Assembly: GCF_016481285.1 (NCBI RefSeq)
Contig: NZ_JAENBP010000010.1
Location: forward strand, 1 to 55,166
DNA from: Streptococcus zalophi
GTDB lineage: Bacteria; Bacillota; Bacilli; Lactobacillales; Streptococcaceae
Direction: 5' to 3'
DNA length: 55,166 nucleotides
The notes beneath the pieces were generated by a model, which was not told where the DNA came from, did not search any database, and saw nothing but the letters and a program-made list of their open reading frames with translations. Positions 1-8,399 of this stretch are shown here, one piece after another (within the stretch, counting starts at the first letter, position 1; each line of letters starts with the position of its first letter). Both the position numbers and the translations under genes were made by a program.

Positions 1-43
<43 letters not shown>

Positions 44-53
44 TAGAGAAAAC

Positions 54-126
54 GGCTCGGTAGCTCAGTTGGTAGAGCAATGGATTGAAGCTCCATGTGT
101 CGGCGGTTCGATTCCGTCTCGCGCCA
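54..126 (+). tRNA. tRNA-Phe (GAA)
   Basis: A complete 73-nt cloverleaf with anticodon GAA at 87-89. The T arm carries GGTTCGATTCC. The acceptor stem 54-60 / 119-125 pairs except for a T57-C122 mismatch at the fourth pair. CCA is not encoded. It lies 10 nt after tRNA-fMet, so the cluster is probably one transcript. Confidence 0.92.
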
Positions 127-143
127 TATCATTATATCACTAA

Positions 144-214
144 GCGGGTGTAGTTTAGTGGTAAAACTACAGCCTTCCAAGCTGTTGTCGCGAGTTCGAT
201 TCTCGTCACCCGCT
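144..214 (+). tRNA. tRNA-Gly (TCC)
   Basis: A 71-nt cloverleaf with anticodon TCC at 176-178. The acceptor stem GCGGGTG / CACCCGC is fully paired and the discriminator is T214. The short D arm is typical of tRNA-Gly. CCA is not encoded. Confidence 0.93.
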
Positions 215-249
215 TTACTTTAGGGTAAACCAAGCAGTAACTTTTGCTT

Positions 250-323
<74 letters not shown>

Positions 324-332
324 TTTATATTT

Positions 333-420
333 GGAGAATTACTCAAGAGGCTGAAGAGGACGGTTTGCTAAATCGTTAGGTCGGGTAACTGGCGCGGGGG
401 TTCGAATCCCCCATTCTCCG
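333..420 (+). tRNA. tRNA-Ser (GCT)
   Basis: An 88-nt class II tRNA with anticodon GCT at 367-369. It has the long variable arm expected for serine. The acceptor stem GGAGAAT / ATTCTCC is fully paired and the discriminator is G420. It is the last tRNA before a terminator. Confidence 0.93.
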
Positions 421-425
421 TAGTT

Positions 426-462
426 AAACGAGATTATCATGAATATGATATCTCGTTTTATT
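426..462 (+). terminator. Terminator of the tRNA cluster
   Basis: An inverted repeat AAACGAGA (426-433) / TCTCGTTT (451-458) with further pairing inside and a T-rich tail. It starts 6 nt after tRNA-Ser and separates the tRNA operon from mreC. Confidence 0.8.
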
Positions 463-484
463 TTATTATAGAAGGTATAAGATT

Positions 485-1312
485 ATGAAAAAATTTAGAT
501 TGTCAAAATTAATTATTATTTTCATTGCTTTTTTTTTATTGTCTGGTTCTCTTATTTTTTTAATTTCTAAAAATAAATCTCTTCGTAAAAACATATCTTT
601 TTTTGTTGACGATGGCGTTACTATTGTTAAGGAAATGGTTGATGTTCCAATTTATTTTGTTAATAAGACTTTTTCTAATATAAGTGAATTGTTCAACACT
701 TATAGAGAAAATGATAACCTTCGTGAACAAATTTTAGAATTTGAAACAAAGGATAGAGAATATCAAATGTTACTTGAAGAAAACAGAGAGCTACGTTCTG
801 AGCTTGAAATTAAAGAATCCTTTTCCGGTCTTAATGTTTTAACTGGTAGGGTCATTTTACGTTCTCCTGTAGCTTGGCTTGATAATGTTACCATTGATAT
901 TGGTGAGCGTGATGGTGTTTTAGATCATATGTTTTTGGTTTCAGAAGGTGGTCTGGCAGGTAAGGTAGAAAAAGTAAATACAAGTACAACGGATATTACG
1001 TTGATTACTAATCTTTCAAGTACAGATGGTATTCCCGTTAAAATTAAAACAAATAAAGATGATGTTTATGGTATTTTAACTGATTATAATGAAAAGGATA
1101 ATCTTTTAGTTATTTCACAATTAAATACCAGAGGAGTTATTTCAAGTGGTGATGAGGTTTTTACTAGTGGTTTAGATGGTCAATCTCCTTCTGATATTTC
1201 TGTTGGAAAAGTAAAAATTATTGATGACAAGGAGGCCCTGAATATCAAAATTTATGTTGTTCCAACGGTTGATTTTTCTCATCTTTCCTATGTTAGTCTA
1301 ATTGGAGAATAG
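485..1312 (+). CDS. mreC: Cell shape protein MreC
   Basis: MreC organises the lateral wall-synthesis machinery at the membrane. In cocci, which lack MreB, MreC and MreD act with peripheral peptidoglycan synthesis at midcell. The 275-residue protein has a short basic N-terminus, one membrane segment at about residues 9-28, a probable coiled coil at about 70-105 (EQILEFETKDREYQMLLEEN region), and the conserved MreC beta domain after that, with the pattern GxVIxRSPxxWxDxxTIDxG near 120-140. The ATG at 485 follows a weak GAAGG. mreD begins 2 nt after its stop codon. No mreB is nearby, as usual in Streptococcus. Confidence 0.93.
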   Translation: MKKFRLSKLIIIFIAFFLLSGSLIFLISKNKSLRKNISFFVDDGVTIVKEMVDVPIYFVNKTFSNISELFNTYRENDNLREQILEFETKDREYQMLLEENRELRSELEIKESFSGLNVLTGRVILRSPVAWLDNVTIDIGERDGVLDHMFLVSEGGLAGKVEKVNTSTTDITLITNLSSTDGIPVKIKTNKDDVYGILTDYNEKDNLLVISQLNTRGVISSGDEVFTSGLDGQSPSDISVGKVKIIDDKEALNIKIYVVPTVDFSHLSYVSLIGE

Positions 1313-1313
1313 T

Positions 1314-1814
1314 ATGAAGAGAGTTAAGCAGTATTTGCCTTTTATATTTTTATTTGTCAGTCTTTTTCTAGATCGACATTTAACTTATCTGATATCTCGT
1401 TTATTTCACTACCAATTTGTTATTTCTAGTCAATTTTTTTTAATGGTATTATTGTTTTTTATCTTGTATTATCAAAAGTGGCTAGTTTACTTGATTTTTA
1501 TTGGTTTATCATTTGTATATGATAGCTTGTATTTCCATAGTATTGGAATTTCAACCTTTCTTTTTCCTCTTTTGATATTTGTAGGATATAAGTGGTTACA
1601 TTTAATGACTTACAGTAAAATCGCCAGAGTAGCTAGCTTTTTTATCCTTATCTTTATTTTTAATGTTGGTAGTTATTTTCTAGCAGTTTTTTATCAGATG
1701 ACCTCTTATTCTTTTGATACTTTTGTGACCTATCATTTATTTCCAACACTTATTGTTAACCTCTTTTTTTACTTGTTATCAGAGTTTTTTGTAAAAAAGT
1801 TACATTTAATATAA
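1314..1814 (+). CDS. mreD: Cell shape membrane protein MreD
   Basis: The partner of MreC in peripheral wall growth. The protein is 166 residues and almost entirely hydrophobic, with about five membrane segments and a short basic tail (FFVKKLHLI). An in-frame TTG at 1302 also opens the frame, but ATG 1314 is the better start because GGAGA at 1304-1308 sits 5 nt upstream. It lies 1 nt after the mreC stop, so the two genes are probably translated in a coupled way. The assignment rests on hydropathy and on its position next to mreC; MreD sequences are weakly conserved. Confidence 0.85.
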   Translation: MKRVKQYLPFIFLFVSLFLDRHLTYLISRLFHYQFVISSQFFLMVLLFFILYYQKWLVYLIFIGLSFVYDSLYFHSIGISTFLFPLLIFVGYKWLHLMTYSKIARVASFFILIFIFNVGSYFLAVFYQMTSYSFDTFVTYHLFPTLIVNLFFYLLSEFFVKKLHLI

Positions 1815-1837
1815 TATATTTCAAAAACGCTTTAAAA

Positions 1838-1854
1838 TGTAACAATCACGTAAT
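1838..1854 (+). promoter_or_regulatory. WalR (VicR)-type box upstream of pcsB
   Basis: TGTAAC-AATCA-CGTAAT. It fits the described WalR consensus TGTWAH-N5-TGTWAH except for the first base of the second half. It lies 22 bp upstream of a likely -10 hexamer (TATTAT, 1876-1881) that has no good -35, which suits an activated promoter. Control of pcsB by WalRK is established in pneumococcus; here it is inferred from the site. Confidence 0.65.
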
Positions 1855-1875
1855 ATAAACTGGACTTTTTTTTGG

Positions 1876-1881
1876 TATTAT
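1876..1881 (+). promoter_or_regulatory. Probable -10 element of pcsB
   Basis: TATTAT, 33 bp before the pcsB start codon. No recognisable -35 hexamer lies 16-18 bp upstream, which fits dependence on the WalR-type site. The strong ribosome binding site AAAGGAG is at 1898-1904. Confidence 0.5.
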
Positions 1882-1914
1882 AGTAATGTCTTATCGAAAA
1901 GGAGTATTTACTAA

Positions 1915-3132
1915 ATGAAAAAACGAATTTTATCCGCAGTATTAATTAGTGGGTTATTATTAAACGCTGTATCAAGCCTACAAGTTGTTTCTGCAACAGA
2001 TTACGATAGTAAAATTGCTAATCAGGAGAATATCATTGATCATTTAACAACAGCTCAAGCTCAAGCTCAAGCAAAAGTGTCAGCTGTTCAAAAACAAGTA
2101 GATGCCCTTCAAGCTCAACAAGAAAAATTAGCAGAAGAAAATAAAAAGCTTGAAGCTGAATCTGAACAGTTAGCTAAAGATATTGAAGTGCTTTCTGGTA
2201 AAATTGTTGCAAGAAGCAAATCATTAGAAAATCAAGCTAGAAGTGCACAAAAAAATAACACTGCAACATCTTATATCAGTACATTAGTTGATTCTGATTC
2301 ATTGTCAGATGCTATTAGTCGTATTGTTGCTATGCGTGAAGTTGTTTCTGCAAATGAAAGAATGTTAGAACAACAAAAAACTGATAAAGCAGCTATCGAA
2401 GAAAAACAAATTAAAAACCAAGAAGCTATCAATACTGTGGCAGAAAACCAAGCAACCTTAGCTGAAAATGCTAATGCTTTAAACACACAAAAAGCAGAAT
2501 TAGAAGTTGCCCAATTAAATTTAGCTGTAGAATTAGCAACAGCTCAAGATGAAAAAAATAACTTACTTGCTGCTAAATCAGCTGCAGAAGAAAAAGCTGC
2601 GCAAGCAGCAGCTCAAGAAGCAGCAGCAAGAGCAGCAGCTCAAGAAGCTTTAAGACAACAAGAAGCTTCTGTTCAAACAGCGCAACAAGTAGTATCAACT
2701 ATTGCTCCAGTGCAACCAGCGGCTCAAGCACCTGCTCCAGCAAACAATACAGCAACAACAAGATCTGTACCGACTCAAACAGCAAGTCCATCTGTTAACT
2801 ACTCTGGAAACACTTATCCGGTTGGTCAGTGTACTTGGGGAGTAAAATCATTAGCGCCTTGGGTTGGTAATTACTGGGGTAATGCCAATCAATGGGGTGC
2901 AAGTGCAAGAGCGGCAGGATTTTCAATTGGTTCAGAACCAATCGTTGGTTCAGTTGCAGTATTCCCATATGATGGTGGAGGCTATGGACACGTTGCTTAT
3001 GTAACAGGTGTTCAAAGCTCAACAAACATTCAAGTTATGGAAGCCAACTATGCAGGTAACCAATCAATTGGTAACTATCGTGGCTGGTTTAATCCAACGG
3101 CTCAATCAGTTTATTACATTTATCCATATTAA
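1915..3132 (+). CDS. pcsB: Secreted peptidoglycan hydrolase PcsB (CHAP domain)
   Basis: PcsB splits septal peptidoglycan for daughter-cell separation, working with the FtsEX complex in pneumococcus. The 405-residue precursor has a Sec signal peptide (cleavage near residue 27, after VVSA), a long Ala/Gln/Glu-rich coiled coil over about residues 35-245, a low-complexity Pro/Ala/Thr linker to about 295, and a C-terminal CHAP domain. The catalytic Cys is in GQCTWGVKS and the His in GYGHVAYV. The layout signal peptide, coiled coil, linker, CHAP matches the family. It has its own WalR-type promoter region and its own terminator, so it is probably a single-gene unit. Confidence 0.95.
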   Translation: MKKRILSAVLISGLLLNAVSSLQVVSATDYDSKIANQENIIDHLTTAQAQAQAKVSAVQKQVDALQAQQEKLAEENKKLEAESEQLAKDIEVLSGKIVARSKSLENQARSAQKNNTATSYISTLVDSDSLSDAISRIVAMREVVSANERMLEQQKTDKAAIEEKQIKNQEAINTVAENQATLAENANALNTQKAELEVAQLNLAVELATAQDEKNNLLAAKSAAEEKAAQAAAQEAAARAAAQEALRQQEASVQTAQQVVSTIAPVQPAAQAPAPANNTATTRSVPTQTASPSVNYSGNTYPVGQCTWGVKSLAPWVGNYWGNANQWGASARAAGFSIGSEPIVGSVAVFPYDGGGYGHVAYVTGVQSSTNIQVMEANYAGNQSIGNYRGWFNPTAQSVYYIYPY

Positions 3133-3143
3133 TATTTGAATAT

Positions 3144-3174
3144 AAAACAGAAAACATTGTTTTTCTGTTTTTTT
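3144..3174 (+). terminator. Terminator of pcsB
   Basis: AAAACAGAAAA, a 5-nt loop, then TTTTCTGTTTT and a T run. The stem is perfect but AT-rich. Confidence 0.75.
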
Positions 3175-3199
3175 AATTGTTGTATCCGTTACATAAGCA

Positions 3200-3228
3200 T
3201 TGAAAAAAAAGGTGAAAAGGGTTAAAAT
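3200..3228 (+). promoter_or_regulatory. Sigma-A promoter of prs
   Basis: -35 TTGAAA (3200-3205), a 17-bp spacer, and -10 TAAAAT (3223-3228), just upstream of the GGGAGG ribosome binding site of prs. Confidence 0.75.
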
Positions 3229-3257
3229 GATAGAGGAGAAAATTTTGGGAGGAAATC

Positions 3258-4220
3258 ATGTCTTATTCTAATTTAAAGTTATTTGCATTATCATCCAATC
3301 AACAATTGGCAAGTGATATTGCTAAAACAATGGGTATTTCTTTAGGAAAATCAACTGTTAGACAGTTTTCAGATGGTGAAATTCAAGTTAATATTGAAGA
3401 ATCTATTAGAGGTCATCATGTGTTTGTTATCCAATCAACGAGTTCACCAGTTAATAATCATTTGATGGAACTGTTGATTATGGTAGATGCTCTAAAGCGT
3501 GCTAGTGCGGAAACGGTAAATGTTGTCATGCCATACTACGGTTATGCTAGACAAGATAGAAAAGCACGTTCACGTGAACCCATTACATCTAAATTGGTTG
3601 CTAATATGCTAGAGGTGGCTGGTGTAGATCGTCTTCTCACTGTAGACTTACATGCTGCACAAATTCAAGGGTTCTTTGATATTCCTGTAGATCATTTGAT
3701 GGGTGCTCCACTCATTGCTGATTATTTCCAACGTCGTGGGATGGTGGGAGATGATTATGTTGTTGTCAGTCCTGACCATGGTGGTGTGACTAGAGCACGT
3801 AAATTGGCACAGTTTTTAAAAACGCCAATTGCCATTATTGATAAACGTAGAAGTGTTGATAAGATGAATACCAGTGAAGTGATGAACATCATTGGTGATG
3901 TTAAAAATAAGACATGTATTTTAATAGATGATATGATTGACACAGCAGGTACGATTTGTCACGCGGCAGATGCTCTTGCTGAAGCTGGTGCAACAGATGT
4001 CTATGCGAGTGGTACTCACCCAATTCTTTCTGGGGCGGCTCTTGATAACATTCAAAAATCAGCTATTAAGAAAATGATCGTTCTTGATACCATTTATCTA
4101 CCCGAGGAACGACTCATTGATAAGATTGAACAAATTTCAATTGCACAATTGATTGCTGAGGCTATTTTACGTATTCATGAAAAACGTCCTTTGTCTCCAT
4201 TATTTGAAGTTGGAAAGTAA
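3258..4220 (+). CDS. prs: Ribose-phosphate pyrophosphokinase
   Basis: Makes PRPP from ribose 5-phosphate and ATP, the sugar donor for purine, pyrimidine, NAD, histidine and tryptophan synthesis. At 320 residues it has the usual length. The ATP-binding flexible loop [17 protein letters not shown] is near residues 94-110 and the PRPP-binding loop DDMIDTAGT near 222-230. It has its own promoter and terminator. Its position about 3.5 kb ahead of the purine cluster is fitting, since PRPP is the substrate of PurF. Confidence 0.96.
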   Translation: MSYSNLKLFALSSNQQLASDIAKTMGISLGKSTVRQFSDGEIQVNIEESIRGHHVFVIQSTSSPVNNHLMELLIMVDALKRASAETVNVVMPYYGYARQDRKARSREPITSKLVANMLEVAGVDRLLTVDLHAAQIQGFFDIPVDHLMGAPLIADYFQRRGMVGDDYVVVSPDHGGVTRARKLAQFLKTPIAIIDKRRSVDKMNTSEVMNIIGDVKNKTCILIDDMIDTAGTICHAADALAEAGATDVYASGTHPILSGAALDNIQKSAIKKMIVLDTIYLPEERLIDKIEQISIAQLIAEAILRIHEKRPLSPLFEVGK

Positions 4221-4252
4221 AACGACTTTATTATTAGTGATTTTAAGCAATG

Positions 4253-4278
4253 AACACCTCACTTTAGAGGTGTTTTTT
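4253..4278 (+). terminator. Terminator of prs
   Basis: AACACCTC (4253-4260), a 6-nt loop, then GAGGTGTT (4267-4274) and a T run. A perfect 8-bp stem. The hairpin lies just upstream of the TATAAT (4294-4299) of the next gene. Confidence 0.85.
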
Positions 4279-4293
4279 ACTGATAATTTAGTG

Positions 4294-4299
4294 TATAAT
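4294..4299 (+). promoter_or_regulatory. -10 element of the aminotransferase gene
   Basis: A perfect TATAAT 28 bp before the start codon. The -35 position falls in the terminator of prs and has no good match. Confidence 0.5.
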
Positions 4300-4327
4300 A
4301 GGAATACAACACAAGCTGGAGGGCATT

Positions 4328-5503
4328 ATGGATTTAAGCAAAAGATTTAATAAAAATTTAGACAGAATTGAAATATCATTAATTCGTCAGTTTGATCAAA
4401 CGATTTCATCAATTCCAGGTATTTTAAGATTAACCCTTGGTGAGCCTGATTTTACAACGCCTGATCATGTTAAAGAGGCTGCTAAAAGAGCTATTGATAA
4501 TGATAAAAGTTACTATACTGGCATGTCTGGTTTGTTAGAATTAAGACAAGCTGCTAGTGATTTTGTGAAAGAAAAATATCATTTAAATTATCATCCTGAA
4601 AATGAAGTGTTAGTCACTGTTGGTGCAACTGAAGCCCTTTCAGCAAGTCTAACAGCAATTTTAGAGCCAGGTGACACTGTTTTACTACCAGCTCCAGCTT
4701 ATCCTGGTTATGAGCCTCTTGTCAAATTGGTTGGTGCAGATATCGTTGAAATTGACACAACTGCCAATCAATTTATTTTGACGCCTGAGATGCTTGAAAA
4801 AGCTATTTTAGAACAAGGAGAAAAACTAAAAGCTGTTCTTTTAAATTATCCTACTAATCCGACAGGTGTGACTTATTCTCGTGAACAAATCAAAGGTCTT
4901 GCAGCTGTTCTTAGAAAATATAATGTGTTTGTCATTAGTGATGAAGTCTATTCTGAATTAACCTATACAAAAGAGTCCCATGTTTCTATTGCTGAATATT
5001 TACCAGAACAAACGATTCTAATCAACGGGTTATCGAAATCACATGCCATGACAGGTTGGCGTATTGGTTTTATCTTTGCGAAAAAAGAATTAGCTAGTCA
5101 ACTCATTAAAAGTCATCAATATTTGGTGACTGCTGCGACAACAAATGCTCAGTATGCAGCAATTGAAGCCTTAACCGTTGGAAAAAATGATGCAGAACCA
5201 ATGAAAAAAGCTTATATTGAGCGTCGTGATTATATTATTGAAAAACTTGATGAGCTTGGTTTTGAAGTGATTAAACCAGATGGTGCCTTTTATATTTTTG
5301 CAAAAATCCCAGGAGAAGCAGCTTCTGATTCCTTTGGTTTTTTGAAAGAATTTGCTAAAAAGAAAGCTGTTGCTTTAATTCCAGGTGTTGCCTTTGGTAA
5401 ATACGGTGAAGGCTATATCAGGATTTCTTATGCTGCCAGTATGGAGACTCTTAAAGAAGCCTTGAGACGATTGAAGGAATTTATGAAGGAATATGGAGAC
5501 TAA
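4328..5503 (+). CDS. araT: Class I PLP aminotransferase, aromatic type (AraT-like)
   Basis: A fold-type I aminotransferase of 391 residues that transfers amino groups between an amino acid and a 2-oxo acid. Visible family marks are [14 protein letters not shown] near the N-terminus, NYPTNPTG, the aspartate in [10 protein letters not shown] that pairs with the pyridine ring, the PLP lysine in [16 protein letters not shown], and the C-terminal arginine in YIRISYA. Streptococcal and lactococcal relatives in this position are annotated as aromatic aminotransferases, but substrate range cannot be read from sequence; aspartate or broad specificity is possible. GGAGGG precedes the ATG. The end overlaps recO by 11 nt, which suggests coupled translation. 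Confidence 0.82.
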   Translation: MDLSKRFNKNLDRIEISLIRQFDQTISSIPGILRLTLGEPDFTTPDHVKEAAKRAIDNDKSYYTGMSGLLELRQAASDFVKEKYHLNYHPENEVLVTVGATEALSASLTAILEPGDTVLLPAPAYPGYEPLVKLVGADIVEIDTTANQFILTPEMLEKAILEQGEKLKAVLLNYPTNPTGVTYSREQIKGLAAVLRKYNVFVISDEVYSELTYTKESHVSIAEYLPEQTILINGLSKSHAMTGWRIGFIFAKKELASQLIKSHQYLVTAATTNAQYAAIEALTVGKNDAEPMKKAYIERRDYIIEKLDELGFEVIKPDGAFYIFAKIPGEAASDSFGFLKEFAKKKAVALIPGVAFGKYGEGYIRISYAASMETLKEALRRLKEFMKEYGD

Positions 5504-6254
5504 GGAAACAAAAGGACTTGTTCTTTATAATAAGGATTTCCGAGAAGATGATAAATTGGTTAAAATTTTTACGGAATCTGATGGTAAAAGAATGTTCTTT
5601 GTCAAACGTGCTAGAAAATCAAAAGTAACTCCTGTCATTCAACCATTAACAATGGCTAACTTTATTTTGAAAATCAATGAGACTGGTCTCAGCTACATTG
5701 AAGATTACAAAGAAGTTGAAGTGTTTAAACAGATTAATACTGACATATTCAAACTAGCTTATGCGAGTTATATTGTTGCTTTAGCTGATAGCGCTATTTC
5801 AGATGCCATACCAGATCCTGCTTTGTTTGCTTTTTTAAGCAAGACCTTAACACTCATCAACAAGGGGTTAGATTATGACATTTTAACCAATATTTTTGAA
5901 ATACAATTGCTAGATCACTTTGGTGTGTCACTAAACTTTAATGAGTGTCTTTTTTGCCATCGCAAAAACTTACCTTTTGATTTTTCTCATCGTCTTTCTG
6001 GACTCCTTTGCCCAGATCATTATGACAAAGATCCATACAGGAGTCATTTGAACCCTAATATTCCCTATCTCATTAATCAGTTTCAGACCATTCAATTTGA
6101 TGAGTTAAAAACTATTTCAGTTAACGAATCATTAAAGAAAGAGCTAAGACTTTTTATAGATGCTCTTTATGATGATTATGTTGGTCTAAAATTAAAAAGT
6201 AAAACCTTTATTGATGATTTAGGGAAATGGGGTAATATTATGAAACAGGATTAG
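5493..6254 (+). CDS. recO: DNA repair protein RecO
   Basis: RecO loads RecA onto SSB-coated single strands together with RecR and RecF and anneals complementary strands. The 253-residue protein begins with the N-terminal OB fold, seen in [23 protein letters not shown], followed by a helical C-terminal part with a Cys pattern (CLFCHR, later LLCPDH) resembling the RecO zinc site. The ATG at 5493 lies inside the aminotransferase frame; GAAGGA at 5485-5490 is its likely ribosome binding site. Confidence 0.92.
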   Translation: METKETKGLVLYNKDFREDDKLVKIFTESDGKRMFFVKRARKSKVTPVIQPLTMANFILKINETGLSYIEDYKEVEVFKQINTDIFKLAYASYIVALADSAISDAIPDPALFAFLSKTLTLINKGLDYDILTNIFEIQLLDHFGVSLNFNECLFCHRKNLPFDFSHRLSGLLCPDHYDKDPYRSHLNPNIPYLINQFQTIQFDELKTISVNESLKKELRLFIDALYDDYVGLKLKSKTFIDDLGKWGNIMKQD

Positions 6255-6291
6255 AATGCCGTTTTCATAAGATGATAAAAAAAACGAATAA

Positions 6292-6300
6292 TGCTATAAT
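6292..6300 (+). promoter_or_regulatory. Extended -10 promoter of plsX-acp
   Basis: TGCTATAAT, a perfect extended -10, 35 bp before the plsX ATG. No clear -35 is present. It lies inside an in-frame upstream extension of plsX, which argues that the extension is not translated. Confidence 0.7.
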
Positions 6301-6334
6301 AGACAAGTCAAGATTTGTAAAAAGGAGTTTCAAA

Positions 6335-7342
6335 ATGAAAAAAATAGCCATTGATGCTATGGGCGGAGATAATGCTCCCAAAGCGATTATTGAAGGTGTT
6401 AATCAAGCATTAGATGATTTTTCAGATATTGAAATTCAACTCTATGGAGATAGAGAAAAAATCACTCCTTATTTAACACATACTAAGAGAGTTACGATTA
6501 GTCATACCATTGAAAAAATTGATTCTGAAGATGAGCCTGTAAAAGCAATTAGAAAGAAAAAACAAGCTTCAATGGTTCTAGCGACACAAGCCGTCAAAGA
6601 AGGTCGAGCTGACGCGGTTTTATCAGCTGGCAATACAGGTGCCTTATTAGCATCAGGATTATTTGTAGTTGGTCGCATTAAAAACATTGATCGTCCAGGA
6701 CTAATGTCAACCATTCCAACCATGGATGGTAAAGGCTTTGACATGCTGGATTTGGGTGCTAATGCTGAAAATACTGCAAAACATTTACATCAGTTTGCTG
6801 TCCTTGGTTCCTTTTATGCTAAGAATGTTCGAGGTATCACTTCACCTCGTGTTGGGTTATTAAATAATGGGACAGAAGATACCAAGGGAGATACCTTAAG
6901 AAAAGAAACGTTTGAACGTCTTTCTAATGATGCTTCACTTAACTTTATTGGTAATGTCGAAGCACGTGATCTTCTAGCAGGTGTCTGTGATGTGGTTGTT
7001 GCTGATGGTTTTACAGGAAACGCTGTGTTGAAATCAATTGAAGGAACAGCCATCTCAATCATGGGACAGTTGAAAAAAACAATCCAAGATGGTGGTTTTT
7101 CAACAAAATTGGGAGCCCTACTCTTAAAAGGAAGTCTTTCTCAACTTAAAGAAAGCCTTGACTATTCATCAGCAGGCGGTGCTGTTTTGTTTGGACTTAA
7201 AGCCCCAGTTATTAAATGCCATGGCTCAAGTGATGCTAAAGCGATTTATAATGCGATTAAACAAGTTAGTCTTATGTTAGAAAGTGGTCTTATGGACCAG
7301 TTAACTAATGAATTTTCAAAGGAGAGTGAATCAAATGACTAA
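6335..7342 (+). CDS. plsX: Phosphate acyltransferase PlsX
   Basis: Turns acyl-ACP into acyl-phosphate, the acyl donor for PlsY at the start of phospholipid synthesis; a peripheral membrane enzyme. At 335 residues from ATG 6335 it has the family length. The start [18 protein letters not shown], the [12 protein letters not shown] motif and [13 protein letters not shown] are characteristic. The frame is open back to 6272, but the 21 extra codons span the extended -10 promoter, and AAAGGAG sits just before 6335. The 3' end overlaps the carrier protein gene by 8 nt. Confidence 0.95.
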   Translation: MKKIAIDAMGGDNAPKAIIEGVNQALDDFSDIEIQLYGDREKITPYLTHTKRVTISHTIEKIDSEDEPVKAIRKKKQASMVLATQAVKEGRADAVLSAGNTGALLASGLFVVGRIKNIDRPGLMSTIPTMDGKGFDMLDLGANAENTAKHLHQFAVLGSFYAKNVRGITSPRVGLLNNGTEDTKGDTLRKETFERLSNDASLNFIGNVEARDLLAGVCDVVVADGFTGNAVLKSIEGTAISIMGQLKKTIQDGGFSTKLGALLLKGSLSQLKESLDYSSAGGAVLFGLKAPVIKCHGSSDAKAIYNAIKQVSLMLESGLMDQLTNEFSKESESND

Positions 7343-7577
7343 AGAAGATATTTTAGCAAAAATGCAAAAAATGATTGTTGAACAACTCGGAGAAGATGAT
7401 ATTGAAGTGACTATGGACACTAATTTTAAAGATGATTTAGGAGCTGATTCTATCACTTTAACCGAATTTGTCATCAATGTAGAAGATGAATTTGACCTTG
7501 AAATCCTTGATGAAGAAGTTGAGGATGTCAGAACCATGGGACAAATGGTTGACTATTTATATGAAAAAACAAAATAG
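7335..7577 (+). CDS. acpP: Acyl carrier protein, plsX-linked
   Basis: A small acidic carrier of 80 residues. Ser39 in [13 protein letters not shown] is the expected phosphopantetheine site, but the helix II sequence DSITLTEFV departs from the usual DSLDxVELV. Streptococci normally have another ACP in their fab cluster; in enterococci and pneumococcus the plsX-linked carrier has been described as a second ACP (AcpB) favouring exogenous fatty acids. That role is inferred from position only. The start ATG 7335 lies inside plsX, with AGGAGAG just upstream. The gene is coupled to plsX and closed by a terminator. Confidence 0.88.
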   Translation: MTKEDILAKMQKMIVEQLGEDDIEVTMDTNFKDDLGADSITLTEFVINVEDEFDLEILDEEVEDVRTMGQMVDYLYEKTK

Positions 7578-7607
7578 GTATTCGAATTTTTCGAATATCT
7601 TTTTTAT
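7577..7607 (+). terminator. Terminator of plsX-acp
   Basis: GGTATTCGAA, a TTT loop, then TTCGAATATC and six T. The stem begins at the last base of the stop codon. Confidence 0.85.
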
Positions 7608-7618
7608 TGTTCATTTTT
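7606..7618 (-). promoter_or_regulatory. Degenerate PurR box, inverted, upstream of purC
   Basis: On the minus strand this reads AAAAATGAACAAT, an 11/13 match to the PurBox consensus AWWWCCGAACWWT (two mismatches in the CC). It ends 2 bp before the -35 of purC. Control by PurR is inferred. Confidence 0.4.
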
Positions 7619-7620
7619 TA

Positions 7621-7649
7621 TTGTTAAATCTCTTTATTTATGCTAATAT
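7621..7649 (+). promoter_or_regulatory. Promoter of the purC operon
   Basis: -35 TTGTTA (7621-7626), a 17-bp spacer, and -10 TAATAT (7644-7649) preceded by TGC (extended -10). Confidence 0.65.
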
Positions 7650-7666
7650 TAAGCTATAAAAACTTA

Positions 7667-7679
7667 AAAGGCGAACAAT
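7667..7679 (+). promoter_or_regulatory. Degenerate PurR box in the purC leader
   Basis: AAAGGCGAACAAT, 11/13 to AWWWCCGAACWWT, overlapping the AAAGG ribosome binding site of purC. With the inverted box at 7606-7618 it brackets the promoter. Both are weak, so this is tentative. Confidence 0.35.
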
Positions 7680-7682
7680 ATC

Positions 7683-8390
7683 ATGAAAAAACAATTAATT
7701 TATTCAGGAAAAGCGAAAGACATCTATGCAACAAGTCATCCAGATGAGATTATTGCTAGCTATAAGGACCAGGCGACTGCTCTAAATGGCCTACGAAAAG
7801 AAATTGTAGAAGGCAAGGGAAGACTTAACAATCAGATTTCTTCGCTTATTTTTGAGCGTTTAAATCAAAAAGGCATCAAGACACATTTCATTAAGCAATT
7901 ATCAGAAACGGATCAGCTTAATAAAAAGGTGAGCATTATTCCACTTGAAGTTGTCCTTCGTAACTACTCAGCAGGGTCATTTGCTAAGCGTTTCGGACTT
8001 GAAGAAGGCATCAAATTTGAGACTCCCATTATTGAATTTTATTATAAAAATGATGAGCTAGATGATCCTTTTATCAATGACGAACATGTCTTGTTTTTGA
8101 AGATTGCAACCGCTGAAGAAATCGCGTTTTTAAAAGAAGAAACAAGAAAAATCAATCGCGTTCTAACAGATATTTTTGCAGAGGTCGGTCTGACTCTCAT
8201 TGATTATAAATTGGAATTTGGTCGTGATGGTAATGGCGACATCATTCTTTCTGATGAAATCTCACCTGATACCAGTCGTTTATGGGATAAAGAAGGAAAC
8301 CATATGGATAAAGATGTTTTCCGTCGTAATATTGGTTCAATTATAGATGTTTACACCGTTGTTTTGGAACAACTGTCTAAAAATAAGTAA
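7683..8390 (+). CDS. purC: SAICAR synthetase
   Basis: Step 7 of IMP synthesis: joins CAIR and aspartate using ATP. At 235 residues it has the usual bacterial length. Seen motifs are the N-terminal [24 protein letters not shown] and [11 protein letters not shown]...[14 protein letters not shown]. The ATG at 7683 follows AAAGG at 7667-7671. First gene of the purCLFMNH block, with 9 nt to purL. Confidence 0.96.
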   Translation: MKKQLIYSGKAKDIYATSHPDEIIASYKDQATALNGLRKEIVEGKGRLNNQISSLIFERLNQKGIKTHFIKQLSETDQLNKKVSIIPLEVVLRNYSAGSFAKRFGLEEGIKFETPIIEFYYKNDELDDPFINDEHVLFLKIATAEEIAFLKEETRKINRVLTDIFAEVGLTLIDYKLEFGRDGNGDIILSDEISPDTSRLWDKEGNHMDKDVFRRNIGSIIDVYTVVLEQLSKNK

Positions 8391-8399
8391 GGGGCAAAC

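Noticed and set aside
4153..4350. 65-codon frame across the prs end and aminotransferase start
   Set aside because: It crosses the prs terminator and has no ribosome binding site; a shadow of flanking genes.
6272..6334. N-terminal extension of PlsX
   Set aside because: It contains the TGCTATAAT promoter, and a good ribosome binding site precedes ATG 6335.
7578..7682. Purine riboswitch upstream of purC
   Set aside because: The 105-bp gap holds a terminator and a promoter, leaving a leader of only about 27 nt, too short for an aptamer.
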